Positions 7,585 through 17,092 are shown, numbered from the stretch's first letter. The stretch: 64,000 bases of DNA from Sandaracinus amylolyticus (GCF_000737325.1 NZ_CP011125.1:1488001-1552000); one strand, 5' to 3'. Made by a program: numbers and translations. Notes: generated by a model from the letters alone, not told the origin.

Positions 7585-10029
7585 GTGCACCGCATCGCGC
7601 CGATCCCCTGCCTCGTGATCGCAATGCTCACGCTCCACGTCGCGGGCTGCGACTGCGGAGGTGCCCCGCCGGCCGGTCGGCCCTGCGATCGCACGAGCGA
7701 CTGCCCGACCGGCTTCGAGTGCATCGACGGCGAGTGCTTCGGGGGCAACGACTCGGACGCCGCGGTCTGCGACGACGGTCGCGCGCCGTGCGGCTCGAGC
7801 TGCTGCGGCGTCGATCGCGTCTGCAACGCAGGCGTGTGCGCGCTCGACTGCGGCGATCGCGTGATGTGCGATCGCACCTGCTGCGGCGACGGCGAGGAGT
7901 GCGTCGACGGCGCGCGGTGCGCGATCGAGTGCGCGGACGAAGCGCAGCGATGTGGCGCGAGCGGCGAGCTCTGCTGCGCGAGCGGCGAGGCGTGCCTCGG
8001 TGATGCGTGCGTGATGCTCGGCGATGCCTGCGAGCGCACCGAGGAGTGCGAGATCGACGCGTTCTGCGAGCCCACGCTGATGCGCTGCGTGCCGCGCGAC
8101 GCGGTCGACGTGTGCGAGTTCCGTCCGCCCGTCGGTGAGTTCTCGCCGCGCGTCGCGTGCCAGTGGCGCCCGCCCGCGGCCTACGCGGCGTACCAGGACG
8201 TCGTGATGACGCCCTCGGTGCTCAACCTCACCGACGACGACGGCGACGGCGTGACCGACACCCGCGACATCCCCGACGTCGTGTTCGCCGCGTTCGATCG
8301 GCCGACCGACGGATGTTGCTCGACGCGCGCGCGCCTCGTGATCGCGAGCGGTGCGTGCAACGCGGACGGGACGATGACGACCCACGCGATGCTCGATGCG
8401 CCGTTCATCGACAACTCGGGCGGGATCGCGCTGGGCAACCTCGATCCCGAGAGCGACGCCGCGAACCGCGCGCCCGAGATCGTCGCGACCTACCGCGCGG
8501 AGTCGCCCGCTCGCAACGGCGTGATCGCGTGGCGGCGCGTCAGCGCGGACGGCTCCGCGTGGACCGAGCTGTGGCGCCGCGACGGCGTGCCGAGCACCGA
8601 TCAGAGCAGTGCCGGTGCGCAGCCGTCGCTCGCCGACGTGAACTCCGACGGCCAGCCCGACGTCGTGATCGGCAACCTCGTGCTGAACGGCCTGACCGGC
8701 GCGACCGTCTGGGACGGCAACGTCACGGTCGGGACGAGCTCGGGCGTCGGCAACAACGCGTTCCTCGGGCCGGTCTCCACGATCGCCGACGTCGATCTCG
8801 ACGGCGTGATGGAGGTGATCGCGGGCAACACCGTCTACGACGGCCGCACCGGCGCCGAGGAATGGTCGTACGCGTACACGACGATGGGCTCGCCGTGCGG
8901 CGGCGGCACGGTGCCGTGCGACGGCTACAACGGCGTCGGCAACTTCGACGGCGATCGCGAGGGTGAGGTCGTGATCGTGCGGCAGGGCGAGGTGTTCGTG
9001 CTGAACCCCGACGGGTCGCTGCTGCATCGAGTCGCGGTGCCGCGCGTGTCGTGCGCGAACAACGAGAGCGGCCCTCCGACGATCGCGGACTTCGACGGCG
9101 ATGGACGCCCCGAGATCGGCACCGCGGGCGCCGACTACTACGTCGTCGTCGACCTCGACTGCCTCGCGACGCCGATGCCCGCGGGCTGCGACTCGCCCGG
9201 CATCCTGTGGAAGGTGCGCAACCAGGACTGCTCGAGCCGCGCCACGGGCTCGAGCGTGTTCGACTTCGAGGGCGACGGCGCGGCGGAGGTGATCTACGCG
9301 GACGAGGTCAGCTTCCGCATCTTCGACGGACGCACCGGCACGATCCTCTACGAGGACGGTACGCACCGCAGCAACACGCGCCTCGAGATGCCGATCGTCG
9401 TCGACGTCGACAACGACGGGAAGAGCGAGGTCGTCATCCCCGAGCCGAACCCCGGCACGCCGGGCGCAGGCGGCATCGAGATCTGGGAGGACGTCGACAA
9501 CAACTGGGTGCGCACCCGGCGCGTGTGGAACCAGCACAGCTATCACGTGACGAACATCAGCGAGGACGGTCAGGTCCCGCGCCTCGAAGAGGCGAACTGG
9601 CTCAGCTCGCGCCTCAACAACTTCCGGCAGAACGTGCAGCCCGGTGGGCTCTTCGACGCGCCGGATCTGCAGATCACGTCGATCGTCGTCGGCGAGTGCA
9701 TCTCGAGCGGCGTCCTGCGCATCGCGATCACCGTGACGAACCGCGGCGCGCTCGGCGTCGCGCCGGGGATCCCGGTGTGGGTGCGCGCGACGCCGATGGA
9801 CGGCACCGAGGTCGACCTCGGCGTGCACCGCACCACGACGACGCTGCTGCCGGGGCGCTCCGAGACGATCGTCCTGACGTGGGATCTCGGCGCGCCGTTC
9901 GCGTTCGAGACGTTCACGGTGCGCGCGAAGGTCGACGACGACGGGACCGGCGTCGGCGTCTACAACGAGTGCGTCGAGGACAACAACGAGATCACGAGCG
10001 AGCCGCTGATGACGTGCTCGTTCGGGTGA
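7585..10029 (+). CDS. Large lipoprotein with Cys-rich N-terminus, FG-GAP/VCBS repeats and CARDB domain
   Basis: An 814-residue protein starting at GTG (7585), preceded by GGAGG at 7576-7580. Its N-terminus VHRIAPIPCLVIAMLTLHVAG-C is a lipoprotein signal; the longer frame upstream has none. Residues 25-150 are Cys-rich (CPTGFECIDGECF, CGSSCCG). Residues about 190-680 contain repeated calcium-loop blades such as DDDGDGVTDTRD, DVNSDGQPDVV, DVDLDGVMEVI, DFDGDGRPEIG and DVDNDGKSEVV, typical of an integrin-like FG-GAP beta-propeller. From about residue 691, PDLQITSIVVGEC begins a CARDB-type Ig-like domain. It is probably a calcium-binding surface adhesin. Confidence 0.85.
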   Translation: MHRIAPIPCLVIAMLTLHVAGCDCGGAPPAGRPCDRTSDCPTGFECIDGECFGGNDSDAAVCDDGRAPCGSSCCGVDRVCNAGVCALDCGDRVMCDRTCCGDGEECVDGARCAIECADEAQRCGASGELCCASGEACLGDACVMLGDACERTEECEIDAFCEPTLMRCVPRDAVDVCEFRPPVGEFSPRVACQWRPPAAYAAYQDVVMTPSVLNLTDDDGDGVTDTRDIPDVVFAAFDRPTDGCCSTRARLVIASGACNADGTMTTHAMLDAPFIDNSGGIALGNLDPESDAANRAPEIVATYRAESPARNGVIAWRRVSADGSAWTELWRRDGVPSTDQSSAGAQPSLADVNSDGQPDVVIGNLVLNGLTGATVWDGNVTVGTSSGVGNNAFLGPVSTIADVDLDGVMEVIAGNTVYDGRTGAEEWSYAYTTMGSPCGGGTVPCDGYNGVGNFDGDREGEVVIVRQGEVFVLNPDGSLLHRVAVPRVSCANNESGPPTIADFDGDGRPEIGTAGADYYVVVDLDCLATPMPAGCDSPGILWKVRNQDCSSRATGSSVFDFEGDGAAEVIYADEVSFRIFDGRTGTILYEDGTHRSNTRLEMPIVVDVDNDGKSEVVIPEPNPGTPGAGGIEIWEDVDNNWVRTRRVWNQHSYHVTNISEDGQVPRLEEANWLSSRLNNFRQNVQPGGLFDAPDLQITSIVVGECISSGVLRIAITVTNRGALGVAPGIPVWVRATPMDGTEVDLGVHRTTTTLLPGRSETIVLTWDLGAPFAFETFTVRAKVDDDGTGVGVYNECVEDNNEITSEPLMTCSFG

Positions 10030-10032
10030 TCG

Positions 10033-11256
10033 TCATCGCGCGATCGAGACGAGCTCGATCGCATCGCCGAGCGCGGCGCGCATGGCCGGCTCGCGCTCGG
10101 CGCGCACCTCGCGCGCGGCCTCGTCGAGCGGCACGACGCGCACGTGCGGCACCGCGTCGGGATCGGCGAGGAAGTCGTTCTCGGTCCACAGCGGGATCCC
10201 CTCGACGCGCTCGATCGTGATCGCGCCGTCGTCGTCGAGCGTCATCGCGACGCGCAGCACGAGGCCGTCGCGCCCCTCGGCGCGCACGTTCGCGGGGTGC
10301 ACGCGCTCCGGCGGTTCGTGCCCGACGCGGTACGCGCGGCCCATCCCGCTCGCGACGTTGCCCAGCGAGTACGCGACGATCGCCTCGCCGCGCGCGCTCG
10401 GGACGCGCGCGACCTCGTGCAGCACGTGCGGCCCGGTGCCGAGGACGACGTCCGCGCCCGCATCGACGAACGCGCGCGCGAGCGCGCGCTGCTCGGAGTC
10501 GGCACGCATCGCGAAGTCGCGTCCCCAGTGCGGCGCGACCACGACGACGTCGGCGCGCGCGCGTGCGTCGCGGATCGCGCGCTCGATGCGCTCGATCGGC
10601 GAGGTGCGGCCGAGGTGGATCACGCCCGCGCCGCGGGCGCGCCGGTTGAGCTGCACCGTCGCGGAGATCCACGCCACGCGCGCTCCGTCGCGCTCGAGGA
10701 TCACCGGCTCGAGCGCGCGCTCGAGGCCCTCGGACGACGTGCCCGCGTGCGCGACGCGCGCGTCGTCGAGCGCGGCGAGCGTGCGACGCAGGCCCTCGTA
10801 GCCCTGATCGTACGCGTGGTTGTTCGCGACACCGACGACGTCGACGCCGATCGACGCGAGCACGCCTGCGAGCGCGATCGTCCCGCCGAGCACCGGCGCG
10901 CGCGACTCGCGGGTCGCGGAAGGCGCCCATCCCGGCTCGAGCGGGATCACGTCGTCGACGAGCGGCATCTCGAGGTTCAGGTACACGATCTCGTCGTCGC
11001 GCACGGCGCGCGCGTATCCGTCGAGCAGCGCGCGATATCCCGCGGCCTCGTCGCCGTGCGCGCGCACCGACGACATCGCGAGCGCGTTCAGCACGAGATC
11101 ACCTGCGGCGGAGATCACGACGCGTCGCGCCGTGGGCGTCGGAGCGACCGCGGCGATCGGTGTCTCGGTGATCGCCGGTGTCGGCGCGCTCGGCTCGATG
11201 CTCCCGCCGCATCCGGCGACGATCGCCGCGAGCACGCCGATCGCGCGTCTCGTCAT
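10033..11256 (-). CDS. CapA-family (PGA_cap) metallophosphatase-like lipoprotein
   Basis: A 407-residue protein. The signal peptide ends at a lipobox (AAIVAGC). The body has the CapA/PgsA fold signatures: AAGDLVLN, a VANNHAYDQGYEGLRRT motif, VVVAPHWGRDF, and GTGPHVLHEV near the C-terminus. This family has a calcineurin-like metallophosphatase fold and occurs in poly-gamma-glutamate capsule systems, but many members stand alone, and no pgsB/C partners are seen here. Its ATG overlaps the TGA of the upstream sigma factor gene (ATGA at 11253-11256), so translation is probably coupled to that of the sigma factor. Confidence 0.85.
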   Translation of the reverse strand: MTRRAIGVLAAIVAGCGGSIEPSAPTPAITETPIAAVAPTPTARRVVISAAGDLVLNALAMSSVRAHGDEAAGYRALLDGYARAVRDDEIVYLNLEMPLVDDVIPLEPGWAPSATRESRAPVLGGTIALAGVLASIGVDVVGVANNHAYDQGYEGLRRTLAALDDARVAHAGTSSEGLERALEPVILERDGARVAWISATVQLNRRARGAGVIHLGRTSPIERIERAIRDARARADVVVVAPHWGRDFAMRADSEQRALARAFVDAGADVVLGTGPHVLHEVARVPSARGEAIVAYSLGNVASGMGRAYRVGHEPPERVHPANVRAEGRDGLVLRVAMTLDDDGAITIERVEGIPLWTENDFLADPDAVPHVRVVPLDEAAREVRAEREPAMRAALGDAIELVSIAR

Positions 11257-12494
11257 GCGCGCCCGAGCGCCCGAAGCCGCTGCTCGAGGAAGCGGCGCTC
11301 CGGTGCATTCCCGACGCACGCCAGCGCCTCGCGATACGCGCTCGCCGCGTCGTCGAGGCGCCCCATCCGCCGGAGCAGATCGGCACGCGCGGCGTGGAAC
11401 AAGTGATAGCCCGCGAGCTCCTCGCGCAGCGCCTCCATCTGCGCGAGCGCGCGCGCCGGGCCGTGCACGAACGCGCTCGCCGCCGCTGCGTTGAGCGCGA
11501 TCACCGGCGACGACGCGATGCGCTGCAGGACCTCGTAGAGCTCGACGATCTGCGCCCAGTCGGTGTCCTCCGCGCGCTCGGCGCGCGCGTGCACCGCCGC
11601 GATCGCGGCCTGCACCGCGTACGCGTGCACCGGCCGCGCCCGCAGCGCGCGCTCCACCAGCGCGTGCCCCTCGTCGATCGCAGCGTGATCCCACTTCGAT
11701 CGATCCTGATCTTCGAGGAGCACGAGCTCGCCGCCGGCACCGACACGGGCGGCGCGTCGCGCGTCGGTGAGCAACATCAGCGCGAGCAGCGCCGCGGGCT
11801 CGGGCCGCGCCGGCCAGCGCTCGACGAGCAGCCGCCCGAGCCGGATCGCCTCGGCGCACAGCTCGTGACGGATCAGATCGTCGCCCTGGGTCGCTGCGTA
11901 GCCCTCGTTGAACACGAGGTAGATCGCCGCGATCACCGCCTCGAGGCGCGCCGGGAGCTCGTCCTCGCCCGGCACCTCGTAGGGCACGTTCGCCTCGCGC
12001 AGCTTCGCCTTCGCGCGCACCAGGCGCTGCGCCATCGTAGGGATCGGCACGAGGAACGCGCGCGCGATCTCCTCGGTCTCGAGCCCGAGCAGCGTGCGCA
12101 GCGTGAGCGCCACCTGCGCCTCCGGCGGCAGCGCCGGGTGACAGCAGGTGAACACGAGCCGCAGCACGTCGTCGTCGATCACCGGCGTGTCGATGTCGTC
12201 GGGTGAGGGCACCTCGAGCCGCTCCTGCAACGCGGCGAGCTCGCGCGCCTTCTCGCGGAAGAGCGCGCGCCGCCGGATGCGATCGATCGCCTTGCGCCGC
12301 GCGGACGTGATCAACCACGCACGCGGAACGCGAGGCACGCCCTCGGAGGGCCACTGCGCGAGCGCGTCCTCGAACGCGTCCTGCGCGGCCTCCTCCGCGA
12401 GATCGAGGTCGCGCGTGGTGCGGACGAGCGAGGCGACGACACGCCCCCACTCCTCGCGATGCACCGAGGCGACGATGTCGCGCACGTCGGACAC
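11253..12494 (-). CDS. ECF42-type RNA polymerase sigma factor with long C-terminal extension
   Basis: A 413-residue protein, about twice the size of a plain ECF sigma factor. Region 2 is at about residues 7-75 (DLAEEAAQDAFEDALAQWP; WLITSARRKAIDRIRR) and region 4 at about 110-170 (EAQVALTLRTLLGLETEEIARAF). A helical extension with TPR-like character follows (EPAALLALMLLTDARRAAR and later pairs). This architecture, with a DGPF/YCII gene next door, defines ECF group 42; no classical anti-sigma factor is present. The start is GTG. The stop overlaps the CapA-like gene by 4 bp. In known cases the extension is needed for sigma activity, so the signal may act on it directly. Confidence 0.9.
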   Translation of the reverse strand: MSDVRDIVASVHREEWGRVVASLVRTTRDLDLAEEAAQDAFEDALAQWPSEGVPRVPRAWLITSARRKAIDRIRRRALFREKARELAALQERLEVPSPDDIDTPVIDDDVLRLVFTCCHPALPPEAQVALTLRTLLGLETEEIARAFLVPIPTMAQRLVRAKAKLREANVPYEVPGEDELPARLEAVIAAIYLVFNEGYAATQGDDLIRHELCAEAIRLGRLLVERWPARPEPAALLALMLLTDARRAARVGAGGELVLLEDQDRSKWDHAAIDEGHALVERALRARPVHAYAVQAAIAAVHARAERAEDTDWAQIVELYEVLQRIASSPVIALNAAAASAFVHGPARALAQMEALREELAGYHLFHAARADLLRRMGRLDDAASAYREALACVGNAPERRFLEQRLRALGRA

Positions 12495-12537
12495 GGGATC
12501 GCGATCGTACCATCGCGATCCCGCGTCCTCGCCGCGA

Positions 12538-12876
12538 TCACGAGTACTTCATCACCGGGCGCACCTCGATCGAGCCGTTGCGCGCCGCGGGAATCTTCGC
12601 CGCGATCGCGCACGCCTCCTCGAAGTCCTTCGCCTCCACGACGTAGTAGCCGCCGAGCTGCTCGCGCGTCTCCGCGAACGGCCCATCCGTCGTGAGCATC
12701 TTGCCGTCGCGCACGCGCACCGTCTTCGCGGTCGCGACCGGCTGGAGCGCGTTGCCGCCCTTCGCCTGCGGCAGCTTGCTGACGGCCATGTACTCGCCGA
12801 GGTCGGCGTTCCGCTGCGCCTCGCTCTTGCTCTGCCAATCGGTCTCGACCTCGTAGATCAGGAGCAGATAGGTCAC
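12538..12876 (-). CDS. DGPF/YCII-domain protein, partner of the ECF42 sigma factor
   Basis: A 112-residue protein starting at GTG. It contains the namesake motif in TTDGPFAETREQLGGYYVV (about residues 62-80) and the ferredoxin-like YCII fold pattern MTYLLLIYE ... DFEEACAIAAKIP. Genes of this family accompany ECF42 sigma factors in actinobacteria and myxobacteria; their biochemical role is not settled. It lies 43 bp upstream of the sigma gene on the same strand, so the order is DGPF, sigma, CapA-like. A possible binding site (GGAG) lies about 8 bp before the GTG. Confidence 0.9.
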   Translation of the reverse strand: MTYLLLIYEVETDWQSKSEAQRNADLGEYMAVSKLPQAKGGNALQPVATAKTVRVRDGKMLTTDGPFAETREQLGGYYVVEAKDFEEACAIAAKIPAARNGSIEVRPVMKYS

Positions 12877-13014
12877 GTGTGATCTCCGGTTGTGCGTCCC
12901 GCGTTCGTCTCGGGACGTTCACGCGCGGGTCGAACGGCGCCGCCCGCGATCGACATCGACCTCGCGGCCTCGTGAGCACGCTCACGCGTGTCGCACTCCA
13001 TCGCCCAGCGATGT

Positions 13015-15759
13015 TCAGTCCCAGGCCTGTCCTGCGCGGTACACGGTCGAGCCCGCGAGCGGGGGGCGCGGCGGTGGCTCGGGACGCGGCGCGACCCGTG
13101 TGGCGATGTCGGGCGGTCCTGCGACACGACGCGCGCGAGGACGCTCGGTGGTGCGCGCGATCCGCGCGTCGACCATCGCGAGCACGTCGTCGAGCCCGCG
13201 CTCGCGCGCGATCATCGCGGCCTGCGCGTACGCCTCGCGCGCCTCGTCGCGACGCCCGAGATCGCCGAGCACGTCTCCCTCGAGCAGCCACTCGCCCGCC
13301 ACGCGCTTCGAGAGCGGGCCGACGCGCTCCGCGTCGATCCCGCGCGCCGCGCGGACGCGCTCGAGCGCCGCGTCGAGCGCGCCGATCTCGCGATCGAGCA
13401 GCGCGAGGTTGTGCAGCACGATCGCGCGGTCGCCGTGACCCTCGCGCTCGAAGATCCGCAGCGCACGCGTGTAGTGCCCGCGCGCCGCGTCGAGCTCGCC
13501 CCGCTCGACGCGCACCAGCCCAAGGCTGTTCTCGGTGAGCGCGACCTCGGGGTGGTCGCCGAGCCCAGCTTCCTTGATCGCGAGCGCCTGCTCGTACGCC
13601 GCGAGCGCCGCGTCGAGATCACCGGTGAGCCGCAGCACGCCGCCGAGGTTGTGGTGATGCCGACCCACGATCGGATGCGACGGCGACAGCGCGCGCTCGT
13701 CGATCGCGAGGGCGCGCCGATGCTCCGCGAGCGCGTCGTCGAGGCGCCCTGCGAGCCGCGCCACGTTCCCGAGGTTCGAGCGCACCCGCGCGACCTCGGG
13801 GTGCTCTTCGCCGAGCCTCCGCACCCGCAGCGCGAGCGCCGCGCGCAGCTCGCGCTCCGCGTCCTCGAGCTCGCCGCGCTCCGTGAGCACCACGCCGGAC
13901 GCGTTGCGCAGCGTCGCCTCGAGCTCGTCGGGGCGGCCCAGCCGCGCGAGCACCGCGTCCGCGTGCTGCACGCGCTCGGTCGCGACGTCGGTGCGTCCCG
14001 TCTCGCCTGCGACCCGCACCAGCAGCAGCCATGCGCGCGCGATGAGCGCGTCGTCGCCCGCCGACTCCGCCGCGAGCAAGCCGGCGCGCCCGGCTTCATC
14101 GGCGCGCGCGAGCATCCCGCGCCCGAGCAGCGCGTCCGAGAGCACGAGCTGCGCGTCCGCGATCGACGGCGCGTGATCGAGCGCTCGCGCCCGATCGACC
14201 GCATCTCGCGCATCTCCCTCGGCGCGCGCGTACTGCGCGGTGATCACCCGCACGCGCGCCGACTCGATCACGCGCCGTACCCGGCGCGCCTCGTCGAGAT
14301 CACGCGGCGCGCGCACCTCACGCGCCGCGATCGCACGGGCGTCGCACGCCGCGGTCGGCGGCAACGACGCGACGGCATCGAGCGCGAACGCGATCGCCGC
14401 GACATCGGGCGTCTCGAGCCGCGCCCGAACCGCATCGAACGCGGCGCGCTCGTCGTCGAGGCAGCGCATCCGCCGGTCGAGGAGCGCGCCCGACTGCTCG
14501 TGCCGCACGTGCGTCGCGCGACACGTCTCGACGCGCGTGTCGCTCCAACCGCGCGCCCACCGATCGAGCGCATCCGCCGCGCGCGTGGCGACGTCGCTCC
14601 CGCCCGGCGCGAGCGCGCGCTCGATCGCCGCGCGCGCGGAGGCGTCCCATCCGAGCGCATCACCGCTGCTCGCGCACGGATCGATCGGAGGCTCCGAACG
14701 CGCCGCGGCGAACGCGACGACGCCTGCGACCACTGCGAGGGGCAGCGCGACACGCCATGGCGACCGCGCGCGCGGCACGAGCGCCGCGAGCAGCGCGTCC
14801 ATCGTCGGGAAGCGCTCCTCACGTCGCGCCCGCAGCCCACGCGCGACCACGCCTCGCACCGGCCGCGGCACCGCGCGCGACATCGCGGGTGGGCCCGCCT
14901 CGATCGACGCGAGCAGCTCGCGCACCGTCGCGCCCGCGAACGGACGACGCTCCTCGACCGCTTCGAACAGCGCGACGCAGAACGCGAATTGATCGGCGCG
15001 CGCGTCGACGTCCTGCCCACGCAGCTGCTCGGGCGCCATGTACGCAGGCGTCCCGAGCAGCGCGCCGGTGCGCGTCAGCGCAGGGCCCGAGACGTCCGCG
15101 TCGAGCGCGCGCTCGCTCGTGTCGCGCTCCGCGCGCGCCAGCCCGAAGTCGCTCACCTTCGCGGTGCCCGTGCGATCGATGAGCACGTTCTCCGGCTTGA
15201 AGTCGCGATGCACGATCCCCGCGGCGTGCGCCGCGGCGAGACCGCGCCCCGCTTGCGCCAACACGTCGACGATCCGCGCGATCCCGCGCTCGCGCGCGCA
15301 CATCCCGCGCAGGCTCGTCCCTTCGATCAGCTCCATCGCGACGAAGCGCCGCCCGTCGTGCTCGCCCGCGTCGTAGACCGCGACGACGTGCGGATGAGAG
15401 AGCCGCGCCATCGCCTGCGCTTCTCGCCCGAGCCGCTGCGCGCCCTGCGCGGCGTCGCGCATCCCCTCACGCAACAGCTTCACCGCGACGCGGCGATCGA
15501 GCTCGGGATCGTGCGCCGCGTACACCACGCCCATCGCGCCACGACCGAGCGGCTCGCCGATCACGAAGCGCGCGACGCGCGTCCCCGGCGCGAGCGCGTC
15601 CCCGCCGTGCGCCACATCGTCCCCCCGCGACACGAGGCTCGCGACCGTCTCGCGACACGTCGCGCATCGATCGAGGTGCGCGTCGAGCGCGTCGATCGAG
15701 CCCGCATCGAGCTCGCCGATCGCGAACGCGAGCAGCGCCTCCGGCTCCGGGCACGTCAC
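13015..15759 (-). CDS. Ser/Thr protein kinase with N-terminal zinc-finger and C-terminal TPRs
   Basis: A 914-residue protein starting at GTG. Residues 3-40 form a small anti-sigma-like zinc finger (LDAHLDRCATCRETVASL). The kinase domain runs from about 63 to 325: glycine loop GEPLGRGAMGVVY, Lys in VAVKLLR (94), catalytic loop VHRDFKPEN, DFG in KVSDFGLAR, and LLGTPAYMAPEQL. A single membrane helix lies at about 330-350 (VALPLAVVAGVVAFAAA). The extracytoplasmic part ends in a run of TPRs (for example VARVRSNLGNVARLAGRLDDALAEHRRALAI), each about 40 residues. It is divergent from a sigma-factor-like gene with only 29 bp between the starts, which suggests that the zinc finger acts on that sigma factor. 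Confidence 0.92.
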   Translation of the reverse strand: MTCPEPEALLAFAIGELDAGSIDALDAHLDRCATCRETVASLVSRGDDVAHGGDALAPGTRVARFVIGEPLGRGAMGVVYAAHDPELDRRVAVKLLREGMRDAAQGAQRLGREAQAMARLSHPHVVAVYDAGEHDGRRFVAMELIEGTSLRGMCARERGIARIVDVLAQAGRGLAAAHAAGIVHRDFKPENVLIDRTGTAKVSDFGLARAERDTSERALDADVSGPALTRTGALLGTPAYMAPEQLRGQDVDARADQFAFCVALFEAVEERRPFAGATVRELLASIEAGPPAMSRAVPRPVRGVVARGLRARREERFPTMDALLAALVPRARSPWRVALPLAVVAGVVAFAAARSEPPIDPCASSGDALGWDASARAAIERALAPGGSDVATRAADALDRWARGWSDTRVETCRATHVRHEQSGALLDRRMRCLDDERAAFDAVRARLETPDVAAIAFALDAVASLPPTAACDARAIAAREVRAPRDLDEARRVRRVIESARVRVITAQYARAEGDARDAVDRARALDHAPSIADAQLVLSDALLGRGMLARADEAGRAGLLAAESAGDDALIARAWLLLVRVAGETGRTDVATERVQHADAVLARLGRPDELEATLRNASGVVLTERGELEDAERELRAALALRVRRLGEEHPEVARVRSNLGNVARLAGRLDDALAEHRRALAIDERALSPSHPIVGRHHHNLGGVLRLTGDLDAALAAYEQALAIKEAGLGDHPEVALTENSLGLVRVERGELDAARGHYTRALRIFEREGHGDRAIVLHNLALLDREIGALDAALERVRAARGIDAERVGPLSKRVAGEWLLEGDVLGDLGRRDEAREAYAQAAMIARERGLDDVLAMVDARIARTTERPRARRVAGPPDIATRVAPRPEPPPRPPLAGSTVYRAGQAWD

Positions 15760-15788
15760 GCGCGACCTCCGCTGGTACCCTCGACGCG

Positions 15789-16637
15789 ATGTCGCTCGCC
15801 GCGATCTACCGAGCCCTGCGTCCCGAGCTCGACGATCCCGACCTCGATGCGCGCCTCGACGCGATGTGCGCCGCCGCCGACGCGGCGCTCGAGCGGCCGT
15901 GTGATCGCGACGCGCTCGTGCGCGCGCTCGCCGCGCTCTCCGAGCCGCCCGCCCGCTGGACCGAGGCAGGCGCGGGTGAGCTCGCGATCGCGCTCGCCTG
16001 CGCCGCTGGCGACGAGCGCGCGGTGCGACGCTTCGAGTCGCTCTATCTCGTCAACGTCCCGCAGATGCTCGCTCACATGAAGCTCTCCGAGAGCACCCTC
16101 GACGAGGTCGTCCAGCGCGTCCGCGAGAAGCTCCTCGTCGGCGCGCCCCCGCGCATCGTCGAGTATGCCGGGCTCGGCCGTCTCCCGGGGCTGATCAAGG
16201 TGACCGCGGTGCGCACCGCGCTCACCTTGGTGCGCGATGCGCGCCGCGACGTGCACGACGAGACCGCCGTGCTCGAGCTCCCGGCCGAGCACGATCCCGA
16301 GCTCGCGTTCCTCGCGCACGCGTACCGCGGCGCGTTCCGCGAGGCCTTCGCGAGCGCAGTCGCGGAGCTCGATCCGCGCGAGCGCAACCTCCTGCGCCTG
16401 CACTTCCTCGATCGCGTCACGCTCGATCGCCTCGCCACGATGTACGCGGTCCATCGCGCCACGATCGTGCGTCAGCTCGCCGCCGCGCGCGCGAAGCTCG
16501 CCGAGCGGACGGAGGCCGCGCTGCGCGCGCGCCTCCACATCCGTCCCGACGAGCTCGCCAGCGTGATGGACCTGATCCGCAGCCGCATGGACGCGAGCGT
16601 CGATCGGCTGCTCGAGAGCGTCGATCACCTCGACTGA
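15789..16637 (+). CDS. Sigma-70-like (ECF-type) factor, divergent from the zinc-finger kinase
   Basis: A 282-residue protein. The C-terminal half has a region-4-like helix-turn-helix: ELDPRERNLLRLHFLDRV then DRLATMYAVHRATIVRQLAAARAKL (about residues 200-245). The middle part (VNVPQMLAHMKLSESTLDEVVQRVREKLL) fits a divergent region 2. This family is frequent in Polyangiales genomes beside large TPR kinases and is usually annotated as sigma factor or transcriptional regulator. It shares a 29-bp promoter gap with the kinase. Its stop codon TGA abuts the convergent stop (TGATCA at 16635-16640). Whether it still supports core-polymerase binding cannot be told from sequence alone. Confidence 0.8.
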   Translation: MSLAAIYRALRPELDDPDLDARLDAMCAAADAALERPCDRDALVRALAALSEPPARWTEAGAGELAIALACAAGDERAVRRFESLYLVNVPQMLAHMKLSESTLDEVVQRVREKLLVGAPPRIVEYAGLGRLPGLIKVTAVRTALTLVRDARRDVHDETAVLELPAEHDPELAFLAHAYRGAFREAFASAVAELDPRERNLLRLHFLDRVTLDRLATMYAVHRATIVRQLAAARAKLAERTEAALRARLHIRPDELASVMDLIRSRMDASVDRLLESVDHLD

Positions 16638-16970
16638 TCAGGCGCGCGACGGGTAGGGCACCGCGCGGATCAGCCGCCACCCGTCGTCGCCGCGCCGCAG
16701 CGTCACGACGTAGAGCTGCCGCGCCTCGTGCTCGATCACGATGACCTGGCCGCGCGCGACGCGGTCGCCCTCCTCGAGCGCTCGATCGAGCTGTACGAGG
16801 CTGACGTACGCACCTTCCGAGAAGTGCGCGCGCACCGCCTGCTGCATCGCGCGCGCCTCCTCCGACACGCCGTACTCGCCACACGCCTGCGCACGAGGCG
16901 CCGCCACACCGAGCACCAGCGCCCCCACCATCACGAACGACGAGAGAACACGAACGAACCGTGCGTGCAT
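16638..16970 (-). CDS. Small secreted protein, function unknown
   Basis: A 110-residue protein. The signal peptide MHARFVRVLSSFVMVGALVLGVAAPRA should be cut before QACGEYG. The mature part (about 83 residues) has a beta-rich SH3-like look: GDRVARGQVIVIEHEARQLYVVTLRRGDDGWRLIRAV. It contains one Cys near its N-terminus, not in a lipobox position. A strong ribosome binding site (GGAGAGGAGGG) precedes the ATG. The stop is immediately adjacent to that of the sigma-like gene. No family is recognised. Confidence 0.65.
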   Translation of the reverse strand: MHARFVRVLSSFVMVGALVLGVAAPRAQACGEYGVSEEARAMQQAVRAHFSEGAYVSLVQLDRALEEGDRVARGQVIVIEHEARQLYVVTLRRGDDGWRLIRAVPYPSRA

Positions 16971-17025
16971 CGAGCCCTCCTCTCCGGGTTCACCTCCGAA
17001 CGCACGAGGGCGCCGACCGGCGCAC

Positions 17026-17074
17026 GAAAAAACGACGACGCGCGCCGAGCCCTCCCACGGGGGGCCGGCGCGCG
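17026..17074 (-). terminator. Rho-independent terminator after the two-domain lipoprotein gene
   Basis: A perfect 9-bp outer stem (CGCGCGCCG at 17039-17047 with CGGCGCGCG at 17066-17074) encloses a further GC-rich inner stem. On the minus strand the stem is followed by six Ts (17032-17027). It sits just downstream of the stop of the gene ending at 17093. Confidence 0.75.
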
Positions 17075-17092
17075 CGTGTCATCGCGCGACGA

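Noticed and set aside
10033-11256. Capsule (poly-gamma-glutamate) operon
   Set aside because: Only the CapA-like protein is present; no capB/capC-type genes are nearby.
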